From assembly GCF_000621505.1 (NCBI RefSeq), contig NZ_KK211295.1:1-64000 (forward strand): a DNA stretch of 64,000 nt, given 5' to 3'. Positions 49,280 to 56,459 of the stretch are shown here, one piece after another. Both the position numbers and the translations under genes were made by a program. Every line of letters starts with the position of its first letter. The stretch's first letter is position 1. This DNA is from Ruminiclostridium cellobioparum DSM 1351 = ATCC 15832. Lineage in GTDB: Bacteria; Bacillota; Clostridia; Acetivibrionales; DSM-1351. The notes under the pieces are model-generated. The model was not told the origin of the DNA and did not search any database. It was given only the letters and a program-made list of their open reading frames with translations.

Positions 49280-49495
49280 TTAATTATATGCTACTGCGTA
49301 ATTCCTGGTATTAATTGATCCTGTGCTTGTAGATCCAATAGTTGCTGAACCTGTGGTAGCAATAGCTGAAGTATTTCCTCCACAGGTTGTCGGGTTACAA
49401 GTACACGAACAAGAGCTGCATTCACATATCATAATGCAATTGTACGCCTCTATAGTCTCTTTCATTTCATGCATTTTTTTACCTAACTTTTTCAT
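49280..49495 (-). CDS. Cys-rich RiPP precursor peptide, CLI_3235 class
   Basis: 71 residues with a very good RBS (GGGGGTG). The leader MKKLGKKMHEMKETIEAY is typical of the clostridial CLI_3235 bacteriocin-precursor class. The core has seven cysteines between residues 20 and 39 (NCIMICECSSCSCTCN, then TTCGG), followed by a Thr/Ser/Gly/Ala tail (ATTGSATIGSTSTGS) and NTRNYAVAYN. The Cys-rich front and Thr/Ser-rich back suit thioether links made by the adjacent SPASM enzyme. It lies between the ABC exporter and the maturase gene. Biological activity is unknown. Confidence 0.85.
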   Translation of the reverse strand: MKKLGKKMHEMKETIEAYNCIMICECSSCSCTCNPTTCGGNTSAIATTGSATIGSTSTGSINTRNYAVAYN

Positions 49496-49625
49496 TTTTT
49501 CACCCCCTCACTCTTGCAGTTTAGGTATGAAACTCGCGACTTTCCTTACCTTTTATTACTACTTTTGCACCTAAATATGTATCCATGGAATATAGGAGCA
49601 AAACTTTCTTAACAATTATAAAAAA

Positions 49626-51374
49626 TTATATGACTTTCTTCTCTTCCACCAAGAAATGCTTATAAAACTCACAATTACTCTTTAAATCATACAGGCTCTT
49701 ATATTCTGTGATACTCCCGTAATCCACCATCCAAATCTTATCAACCTTTGACAGGATATCAGTCTTATGACTTATCACTATAACTGTGTTATCTTCAAAA
49801 GCAGTGGTCAGCATTTGGTTAACGTATGCCTCCGATTCCATATCATAATTTGCCGTAGCTTCATCAAGTATCAGTATTTTTGACTTCCTCGCAAACGCTC
49901 TGGCCATTGCTATCTTTTGTCTTTGCCCTCCGGACAGCTTCGCACCGTTTCTGCCTACCTCACTTTTATATTTCAAGGGCATGTCCTTTATAAAATCGTA
50001 TGCACCACTCTTAACTGCGGCATTATTTATTATTGAAGCATCTGCACTTGAACCAATTGATATATTTTCTTCAATTGTCGCATTAAAAAGGTATAAATCC
50101 TGACTCACTACAGAAAACAAATTTCTGTAGTCTTTGAGATTAATATCATCTATATCAATTCCATCAATCATTATTTTCCCTTCCTGTGGTTTATAAAATC
50201 TCAAAAGAAGATTTATGAGCGTACTTTTTCCAGATCCGTTTGCTCCAATAATTGCAACTTTTTCCCCACGACTTATACTAAAGCTAATATTATTTAAAAC
50301 CTTTTCTCCATCCTTATATGAAAAGCTTACCTTCTCGAATTTGATGCATCCAGGTATCTCTCTACCAGTTAGTCTTACAAGGCTTTTCTTATCTCCATCA
50401 GCCTCTGTTTCCATATCAAGAAATTCAAAAAAGCGTTTTGCGGAAGGAATTATGTTTGAAAAATTATAGCCTATATTCAATATTGAAGAAATCGGTCCTA
50501 TAACATAAGTGCTATATGTCAAAAATGCAAATAGACCTCCGATAGTCAGTCCATTTCTAAATGCAATGTATGCCCCAAGAATATACATAGCACAATTAAT
50601 TCCCTGGAACACAATAATTTCTGAGTATTCATTAAATTTATCTAAAAAAGCCATCTTTATATTCATTTTTACTATATTTCTTTGCTTTTTGATAAATTCT
50701 CCTGTTTTTATCCTCTCAATTCCCCAAAGCTTGATTTCTTTTATCCCGCTTATTGCATCGCCATACCACGATGCATATTCACGGTTATATTCCATAAATT
50801 TATTAAACATCGTTTTCCTTTTTTTTGCTAAGAACTTCACTGTAAAATATCTTATTGGTACAACAAATAACACAATCAGTGTCAATCTCCAGTCGATTAT
50901 CAGAAGCCCGATTAATCCACCGATAATTCTAAATATTTGCGATAATATAATAAATGTACCTTTGTCACAAATCCTGGATATATTCCCAACGTCCATTCCA
51001 ACATTGCTCATAATTTCAGAAAAATTTGTATTATTAAAATATTGAAGCTTGAGTTTTTGAAGATGCTTAAAAGCCATTTTTGTAAGAGAATATTGAAAGA
51101 TAGAATTAACATATGAATAATATTTCGTTTCAAGCAACCCGATAGCCTGTTCCAGCAAAACAATCGAAAAAGTAATTATTGAAAATTTAACTACTACATC
51201 TAAATTTTTTACAAGTAGACCGTTATCCATAATCTGTTTGCTAAGCAACGGCAAAATCATATTGATTCCAGCCGAAGCAATTATACAAACAAATATTATA
51301 CTGATTTTCTTGAAATACGGTTTTAACAGCTTAAATATTCTTATGATTAAGTCTTTATTTTCTTTAGCTTTCAT
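49626..51374 (-). CDS. ABC exporter, fused membrane and ATPase domains (RiPP export)
   Basis: 582 residues from ATG 51374. The six-helix membrane domain spans about 20-310. The ATPase carries Walker A GANGSGKST near 378, signature LSGGQRQ near 485, Walker B ILILDEAT near 505 and a switch His (VISHKTD). No N-terminal C39 peptidase domain is present, so leader removal needs another protease. First gene of the RiPP operon, with a consensus promoter directly upstream; the probable substrate is the modified peptide. Confidence 0.9.
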   Translation of the reverse strand: MKAKENKDLIIRIFKLLKPYFKKISIIFVCIIASAGINMILPLLSKQIMDNGLLVKNLDVVVKFSIITFSIVLLEQAIGLLETKYYSYVNSIFQYSLTKMAFKHLQKLKLQYFNNTNFSEIMSNVGMDVGNISRICDKGTFIILSQIFRIIGGLIGLLIIDWRLTLIVLFVVPIRYFTVKFLAKKRKTMFNKFMEYNREYASWYGDAISGIKEIKLWGIERIKTGEFIKKQRNIVKMNIKMAFLDKFNEYSEIIVFQGINCAMYILGAYIAFRNGLTIGGLFAFLTYSTYVIGPISSILNIGYNFSNIIPSAKRFFEFLDMETEADGDKKSLVRLTGREIPGCIKFEKVSFSYKDGEKVLNNISFSISRGEKVAIIGANGSGKSTLINLLLRFYKPQEGKIMIDGIDIDDINLKDYRNLFSVVSQDLYLFNATIEENISIGSSADASIINNAAVKSGAYDFIKDMPLKYKSEVGRNGAKLSGGQRQKIAMARAFARKSKILILDEATANYDMESEAYVNQMLTTAFEDNTVIVISHKTDILSKVDKIWMVDYGSITEYKSLYDLKSNCEFYKHFLVEEKKVI

Positions 51375-51377
51375 CAC

Positions 51378-51708
51378 ATTAGCACCAACTTATCATATGC
51401 TATTTTACATATTATGTAATATTTGTTAAATCTTAACCAATTATATGACAAAGTTCTACTAATGTCAAACCATTTTTTGCTTTACTGTATACTTAATTAC
51501 AATTTAGCCATATTTTACACCTAAAAAGCTTTTTTACCCTTAGCAATAGCTGAATTAAAATTTTTTATAAAAAAGTGTGCATTTAGGAGAGTTAAAATGT
51601 ATAAAAAACAGTGAAAAACAGATTATGCTATTGGATGACTTTTTCTTGCCGTTTACCTCCTAAATGATTATTATTAGTTCATTTTATTAACTGCTAATAA
51701 ATAATATT
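51378..51708. other. Intergenic region holding the RiPP promoter
   Basis: About 330 bp of very AT-rich DNA between the ABC exporter start and the cation-efflux gene stop. It carries the consensus promoter at 51440-51468. Further up, a plus-strand RBS-like GGAGAG is followed by a five-codon frame only (MYKKQ); I see no other gene. Confidence 0.6.
51440..51468 (-). promoter_or_regulatory. Consensus sigma-A promoter of the RiPP operon
   Basis: TTGACA (51463-51468), a 17-bp spacer and TATAAT (51440-51445) on the minus strand: both hexamers perfect. The predicted leader is roughly 60 nt. Confidence 0.85.
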
Positions 51709-53115
51709 TTAAATTTCATCAATAGGCTCGAAGTGAACATGAACATTATCCAAATTAGTTTTATTGCTTTTAAGTTCAGTTTTTATTAAATGTAATATTT
51801 CTTCCAACCTATCTACAGTAAAATCTCCTCGTATACCACAATGCAAGAATACTGAAATTTTTTTACCGTTTCTGTATAGTTTGATGTCATGACAGTCCAC
51901 ATTGTCAATAATTTTATTAACCGCATCTTCAATAATGCCGATGATGTCATGATGCATTTCGGTAATATCCTCAGTTTGCTCCTCTTGTTCAAATCTTTCA
52001 AAATATAGGCTAACATTATCAACATTCTTTATTTCATTTTGCACCATATTCTCAATCTGGTGGGATAGCTCGTGAGAATCTTTCAAAACCAGATTCTCTT
52101 TTACTTCTATGTGAGCAGTAATATTCTTTCTGCCTTCAACCTCATATACATGGACATTGTGGACATTTAAGCAGCCAGGAAATTGTAATACGATTTTCTC
52201 CAACACATGATTAATACTTAAATCGGTAATATTAACTGCTTCAACAGGAAATGTGCTGACAACAATATCGCTTCTTAATATTTTTTTCGAAATCTTTTCT
52301 CTGATTTCATGTACTATGTTATGAACATTTCTGTGACTTTCATTTGCTTCAACCCCAATACTTAAATGGATGTATTGTGTTCCGCCCGAAGGTCTGATTC
52401 TTATTTCCGCAACCTGAAGAACTCCGGCTATACTGCCAGTCTCCTGCTCAATCATTTCTCTCATACCCTTGGGAGCAGTATCCAGTAAAACATCAATTGT
52501 CTCCTTTCCCAGCTTTATGCTTACCTTGATAACAAGAATTGCAACCCCTAAAGCTGCTATCGGGTCCGCAAGTTTTAGAACAGGCATTTTGAGGTAATCA
52601 CCTATACCTGCACAAATCAAGCCGGCAATAACAACAGAAGAACTCATCACATCACTACTGAAATGAAGTGCATCAGCTTCCAAGGCCTGACTTCCATATT
52701 GTTTGGCAACTTTTTTTAAAACCTTAACCCTTGAGGAGTCCACAATAATCGAAATAATCATTATTAACACACCCCATTGAACCCCCATCAGTTCTTTTGC
52801 TTTACCAAAGAACAGCTTTTCCACTGATTCATAAATAATCCACCCACAGGTTATAAACAATAAAACCGTCTCTATAAGTGCTGAAAAGCTTTCTATCTTA
52901 CCATGACCATAATGGTGCTCAGAATCAGCAGGTTTATCAGAAATCTTTACAGCAAATAATGTTATAACTGCCGCAAACAAATCTATAGCTGAATGAAGTG
53001 CTTCAGATAAAATACCCAGGCTGCCAGTAAAAATACCCACTGCAATTTTCATTACAGTAAGGCAAACAGCAGCAAAAACAGAGCTCAAAGCTGCCTTTTG
53101 TTTGTCGATAACCAT
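51709..53115 (-). CDS. Cation diffusion facilitator efflux transporter with extended C-terminus
   Basis: 468 residues, RBS GGAG. Six membrane helices in the first 200 residues, with the paired metal-site motifs HSAID (TM2) and HFSSD (TM5). The family is usually about 300 residues; here the cytoplasmic tail seems to hold two or three copies of the ferredoxin-like dimerisation domain (about 205-285, 290-365, 390-465), each near a VHxHxxE-like stretch. It exports divalent metal from the cytoplasm. The riboswitch-like leader in front suggests Ni2+/Co2+ as the metal, though the protein alone would not tell. Confidence 0.92.
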   Translation of the reverse strand: MVIDKQKAALSSVFAAVCLTVMKIAVGIFTGSLGILSEALHSAIDLFAAVITLFAVKISDKPADSEHHYGHGKIESFSALIETVLLFITCGWIIYESVEKLFFGKAKELMGVQWGVLIMIISIIVDSSRVKVLKKVAKQYGSQALEADALHFSSDVMSSSVVIAGLICAGIGDYLKMPVLKLADPIAALGVAILVIKVSIKLGKETIDVLLDTAPKGMREMIEQETGSIAGVLQVAEIRIRPSGGTQYIHLSIGVEANESHRNVHNIVHEIREKISKKILRSDIVVSTFPVEAVNITDLSINHVLEKIVLQFPGCLNVHNVHVYEVEGRKNITAHIEVKENLVLKDSHELSHQIENMVQNEIKNVDNVSLYFERFEQEEQTEDITEMHHDIIGIIEDAVNKIIDNVDCHDIKLYRNGKKISVFLHCGIRGDFTVDRLEEILHLIKTELKSNKTNLDNVHVHFEPIDEI

Positions 53116-53203
53116 ACTCCTATACCTCTCCTCTTATTTAACTTACACATATATCACAAGATAACTCTGAAGCAATGCAATTCCCGGAAATGTTCTAGAA
53201 GTG

Positions 53204-53244
53204 AAAACAAAAAAACCTGTAGAACATTTTACTGTCCCACAGGT
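53204..53244 (-). terminator. Intrinsic terminator of the riboswitch expression platform
   Basis: Minus-strand ACCTGTGGGACA pairs with TGTTCTACAGGT (two G-U pairs) around GTAAAA, followed by TTTTTTTGTTTT. The 5' arm overlaps the 3' end of the aptamer, so metal binding can compete with terminator formation. Confidence 0.85.
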
Positions 53245-53322
53245 ATAATGACTATCCTGCTGCCAATTAAGGCCCAGCCCCACGAACTAATTTTAGTTCA
53301 TCGCCTGCTCAGTTTGTACTGT
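53233..53322 (-). ncRNA. NiCo (czcD-type) riboswitch aptamer
   Basis: In the leader of the CDF gene the minus strand reads CTGAGCAGGCGATGAAC, a 7-bp hairpin arm, then GTTCGTGGGGCTGGGCC, TGGCAGCAGG and ACCTGTGGGACAGT. The GCAGGCGATGA and GGGGCTGGGCC / GGCAGCAG blocks match what I remember of the NiCo class, which binds Co2+ and Ni2+ and switches on CDF exporters. It lies between a good promoter and an overlapping terminator, as expected for an ON switch. Recognised by memory of the consensus, not by a covariance search. Confidence 0.8.
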
Positions 53323-53355
53323 AGATTAATATGCAGTGCAAAGAGTACTAAATAT

Positions 53356-53383
53356 ATTATATCATACTTTTTTAGTTATTCAA
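53356..53383 (-). promoter_or_regulatory. Promoter of the riboswitch-CDF transcript
   Basis: TTGAAT (53378-53383), 16-bp spacer, TATAAT (53356-53361), minus strand; the aptamer starts about 30 nt further on. Confidence 0.8.
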
Positions 53384-53468
53384 GGTAAAATTTACCTCCC
53401 AGAAAATAATCGAAATAGAATCTTTCCAGTTAAAAAAGCTGGGGATAAAAGTTATTCGTTTCGGGGAG

Positions 53469-53924
53469 ATGGATAGGAAGGATTTCTTTATCCCTCCATT
53501 TGCCTTGCTGTTATTCTATATTGTGTTCTCAAGCACGTTTGGTCTGCCTGAAATCGGAGCTGAATTGTTCAATAATGAATTTGTCTGCTGGGTAGGGGTG
53601 ATTGCATGTGTAATGGGGTATTTATTGTTTGTATATGCAATGATTTCGTTTGGAAAAAGCTTTCGTGTCGGTTTGGATGAAGATCACCCCGGAGAACTTG
53701 TTACCACTGGTGCATTTGCAATCAGCCGTAATCCAATATATACGGCATTCGGATTGGTTCTGACAGGATTATTTTTGATTATTCCGAATTGGATAATATT
53801 GATTTATGCTATTGCAGGTATATGGCTGTTCAATCGCCAAATCCTACTTGAAGAAGAATCGCTAAGAAAGATATATGGCGAAAAATATGCGGAATACTGC
53901 AATAGAGTTAGACGTTTTCTATAA
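53469..53924 (+). CDS. Isoprenylcysteine carboxyl methyltransferase-like / phospholipid methyltransferase family
   Basis: 151 residues with four membrane helices. The signature is in the second half: FGKSFRVGLDEDHPGELVTTGAF-like region, SRNPIY, and LLEEESLRKIYGEKYAEYC with the paired acidic residues of the family. These are integral membrane SAM methyltransferases. The substrate is unknown in bacteria of this type. GGGGAG abuts the ATG, so the start is not certain. Divergent from the riboswitch-controlled exporter; no functional link is evident. Confidence 0.85.
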   Translation: MDRKDFFIPPFALLLFYIVFSSTFGLPEIGAELFNNEFVCWVGVIACVMGYLLFVYAMISFGKSFRVGLDEDHPGELVTTGAFAISRNPIYTAFGLVLTGLFLIIPNWIILIYAIAGIWLFNRQILLEEESLRKIYGEKYAEYCNRVRRFL

Positions 53925-54012
53925 GAATCATTTGCATTTGCATGGAGGATTTAAATTCGAATAAAAAAACACCTTCATGAGATATAACTTCAAATAACTT
54001 TTCATTTAACAT
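53908..54012 (-). pseudogene. N-terminal remnant of a pyridoxamine 5'-phosphate oxidase-like gene
   Basis: A 34-codon frame with a full AGGAGGAG ribosome binding site encodes MLNEKLFEVISHEGV, the usual beginning of PNPOx-family proteins in clostridia, then unrelated residues and a stop inside the convergent methyltransferase gene. A PNPOx-family protein is four to five times longer. Probably a relic, although translation of the short peptide is possible. Confidence 0.4.
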
Positions 54013-54125
54013 TCTTTCTCCTCCTCTTTTTACCGGCACATTGAAAGGCTGGCACCATTAGCATAACGTCAAATTGTATTTATTAAAATAACCAATTACA
54101 AATAAGGGATTTTTTTAATATGGTA

Positions 54126-54154
54126 TTGACAAGTTATAAAATTGTTCATATAAT
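54126..54154 (+). promoter_or_regulatory. Consensus promoter of the tRNA-Lys gene
   Basis: TTGACA (54126-54131), 17 bp, TATAAT (54149-54154), about 45 nt before the mature tRNA 5' end. Confidence 0.85.
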
Positions 54155-54199
54155 AAATAAGCTGCCTGGAGATAACAGCAGCATGTATTGCTTATAAAT

Positions 54200-54275
54200 G
54201 CGCCATTAGCTCAGTTGGTAGAGCACCTGACTCTTAATCAGGGTGTCCCGGGTTCGAATCCCTGATGGCGCACCA
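54200..54275 (+). tRNA. tRNA-Lys (anticodon CTT)
   Basis: 76 nt cloverleaf with acceptor stem GCGCCAT/ATGGCGC, D loop AGCTCAGTTGGTAGAGC, anticodon loop CTCTTAA (anticodon CTT), T loop GGTTCGAATCC and an encoded CCA end. It reads AAG codons. Confidence 0.95.
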
Positions 54276-54325
54276 AACAAAGAAAAACCATACATCCTGG
54301 GATGTATGGTTTTTCTTTGTTTGGT
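54272..54325 (+). terminator. 26-bp perfect palindrome beginning in the tRNA CCA end
   Basis: Left arm 54272-54297 (starting with the tRNA's own ACCA) and right arm 54300-54325 are exact complements around a 2-nt centre. The right arm contains the run GGTTTTTCTTTGTTT, so it can act as terminator in either direction. The stem is far longer than a normal tRNA terminator and includes the 3' end of the tRNA. Confidence 0.85.
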
Positions 54326-54542
54326 ACCTTATTAGTTCTTTAAATGGTTCTTTATTTAGTCCTTTATATATTTCTTTGTCGAGTCCTCCGCCATTTATTG
54401 TTTAGGTTATTAAACCCTAAAAATCAAAAAATTAATTAAATTTGGTTATATTGAAATTTGCCAGCATTCGCACAGGATAATTTTCAACAGCCTGTAGAAA
54501 CTATAATGGGTTTAAAAAATATAGTTTTTGGGAGGTATGAAA

Positions 54543-54962
54543 ATGGGTCAATCAGGAAATATTGATGCAAAAAACGACGAATCCCTGGTGTATACGGATT
54601 TGGCTTCATCCGGCTGTAACGAATGCGGCTCTGAAAGTTTTAACGTTGAGCTTTCAGATAAAGTCTCAGATGAGAATTATTCCAAAGGCGTAATATTCAC
54701 AACTTTTGGGAACAATGTCAGGCTGACTTACGACGGACAGCTGGCGAAAAGCGGAGCCGCCGAAGTATTTGCAGTAATAAGTACCGTTGATGGCAATAAC
54801 GCACAGAATACCTCAACCTACCCTATGAATAGTACCAACCGTCAAATTTATGAATTATCTATCCCTGCCCGGATTGGAAGCCAGATAAATGTTGCCTTCA
54901 AAGACAGTTCAAATAACTGGGATAATAATTCAGGCAAAAACTATAGTTATTTTATCCAATAA
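54543..54962 (+). CDS. Small CBM25-like carbohydrate-binding protein
   Basis: 139 residues from ATG 54543 (GGAGG 7 nt before; a TTG 15 bases upstream overlaps the RBS). The C-terminal 90 residues (VRLTYDGQLAKSGAAEVFAVIS ... VAFKDSSNNWDNNSGKNYSY) resemble a CBM25/CBM53-type beta-sandwich, whose hallmark is the WDNNxGxNY ending. The front part contains SSGCNECGSESF and has no signal peptide. These modules bind starch-like glucans, but here it is free-standing and apparently cytoplasmic, so a glycogen-related role is possible. Function is uncertain. Confidence 0.65.
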   Translation: MGQSGNIDAKNDESLVYTDLASSGCNECGSESFNVELSDKVSDENYSKGVIFTTFGNNVRLTYDGQLAKSGAAEVFAVISTVDGNNAQNTSTYPMNSTNRQIYELSIPARIGSQINVAFKDSSNNWDNNSGKNYSYFIQ

Positions 54963-54966
54963 CCAG

Positions 54967-55020
54967 AATAGGTAGCCCACCGGCTGCCTATTTCAATTTG
55001 TCACTTCTGACCGGTGGGCT
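54967..55020 (+). terminator. Two overlapping, mutually exclusive hairpins after the CBM25-like gene
   Basis: Hairpin 1: 54967-54977 pairs with 54982-54992 (11 bp, one G-U), followed by a weak T-rich tail. Hairpin 2: 54974-54983 pairs with 55011-55020 (10 bp, perfect). They share bases, so only one can form. Probably a terminator; the second may act for the opposite strand gene. Confidence 0.55.
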
Positions 55021-55089
55021 GTAACATCTTGAAGGTATATTGCACAGCAAAAACGTATATTTGTCCTGCAGCTGGTACCTGGAAGATAA

Positions 55090-55671
55090 TCATAAAAATA
55101 TACTTTTTCTGTCGGGCAGCAATTCTTTCGAAGTCAGATGTATCAGCAGCTCCTCAGCCGCCGACAGGTTTGCGATACCGCATATTACATACATCCACCA
55201 GTTCGAAGAATAGTTTAGAAGAAAAATGGGAATTAGAAATAAAAGCAGTCCTGTGACCTTATTGGAATACGTATGAAGAATTGCAAAAGATTTATATTTC
55301 AAAAATACTATTGCCATTGAGATAATTCTGATAACAAAAACCAATAAAATCCAAATAACTATTTGAGCAGGAATACTTATAACTGGATATAATTTGAAAA
55401 ACAAAACCGCCACCATTACCAGATCCGCTGCTGAATCCAGCCTTGCACCAATCGGACTGGAAGTTCCTGTTTTCCTTGCAATAAATCCGTCCAGCATATC
55501 ACTTATTCCACAAAGAACATATATGATGTAAAAGGCAATACTGAGCGGCTTTATTGCAATAAGGCATAAGGCAAGAACTATCCTTGTTATGGACAGACAA
55601 TTTGGTATTGCCTTTACTATACGGCCTGGTGCTGCGGTTTTAGCTGCATTTTTTGCAGTGTTATGGGACAT
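55090..55671 (-). CDS. CDP-alcohol phosphatidyltransferase family membrane enzyme
   Basis: 193 residues with about six helices. The family signature DGx2ARx8Gx3Dx3D is complete: DMLDGFIARKTG, then GARLDSAAD (residues about 58-83). It transfers a phosphatidyl group from CDP-diacylglycerol to an alcohol (glycerol phosphate, inositol phosphate or a serine-like acceptor). The acceptor cannot be told. It stands alone, convergent with the CBM25-like gene. Confidence 0.9.
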   Translation of the reverse strand: MSHNTAKNAAKTAAPGRIVKAIPNCLSITRIVLALCLIAIKPLSIAFYIIYVLCGISDMLDGFIARKTGTSSPIGARLDSAADLVMVAVLFFKLYPVISIPAQIVIWILLVFVIRIISMAIVFLKYKSFAILHTYSNKVTGLLLFLIPIFLLNYSSNWWMYVICGIANLSAAEELLIHLTSKELLPDRKSIFL

Positions 55672-55680
55672 ATAACTACC

Positions 55681-55773
55681 TCAGTTGAAAGTAAGTACAA
55701 GTTTAATATACTCGCCTTTGTCAATTATACCGTTATTATTTGAATCAAGTTCAGCAACAAGATAAATATTATT
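55681..55773 (-). pseudogene. Orphan EF-hand fragment
   Basis: A 30-codon tail without a start encodes VAELDSNNNGIIDKGEYIK, a textbook EF-hand loop (D-x-N-x-N-G-x-I-D-x-x-E), then a stop. Such loops occur in dockerin or calcium-binding proteins of cellulolytic clostridia. Only the end of a gene survives here. Confidence 0.45.
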
Positions 55774-55836
55774 TTACCATATTACTTTCAGTTTCAAAAT
55801 ATAGTTCGTTAATATATGCTAAAAGTCTAACCAAGT

Positions 55837-56194
55837 CTACTTATATGTACCGTTGCTTTTATCCTCTTCCGGTCCAATGCCGAATTTAACAAAGCAATAC
55901 CTGTCGTTCCAGACATCTGTCCCCGGCTCTATGCCGTACTCCTGCTTTTCTTCCCAGCCTGCCAGTCCGTGAAAGGTTGAAGGTGCCACGCTATAACTTT
56001 CTCCTAAATTGTGATGGGGGCTGATTCTGATGGAATTTCCTTTTTAATATAACCTCATTTATTCCATTCCTGAAGTCGGGCCTTTCTTTCTGATAGACAG
56101 ACAAACCTGCCAGACCGTTAGCCACGTCAGCGATAACCTCCATGTTAAATTTTGACCAATCTACAGAATTTTTTAAACCCACTCTGACAAGCAT
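55837..56194 (-). pseudogene. Frameshifted remnant of an unrecognised protein
   Basis: Two consecutive minus-strand frames give coherent protein: first MLVRVGLKNSVDWSKFNMEV through INEVILKR, then after a frame change near 56030 ISPHHNLGESYSV, HGLAGWEEKQEYGIEPG and WNDRYCFVKFGIGPEED up to a stop. The composition (Trp, Gly, Tyr) suggests a former extracellular or carbohydrate-related protein. I do not recognise it. The 790-bp stretch between the phosphatidyltransferase and the next gene contains only this and the EF-hand fragment. Confidence 0.5.
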
Positions 56195-56459
56195 CTTATC
56201 TTAAACTATTAGGACCTTGTACATATTGACTCCTAGCTCACTGGCTTTTGCTCATATATCTTTATACTAATGGGTATCGGATCGAAATAATTATATACTT
56301 TACGTTACCAATATACAAGTTTCAAGTATAATACGATTGAGTCAATTTACTGTAGCTAAGCCCTCCAAATTAACATTTAACACTATATTTATGTTTCATA
56401 TGATTGCGGGGTGGTAGTATAATAATAAATTGTCGAAAATTGCTTTTAATGGGGGACAA

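Noticed and set aside
51590-51620. Short plus-strand frame after GGAGAG
   Set aside because: Only five codons (MYKKQ); nothing supports a real peptide.
54200-54420. tRNA-Lys as attachment site of an integrated element
   Set aside because: No integrase and no second copy of the tRNA 3' end were found in the window.
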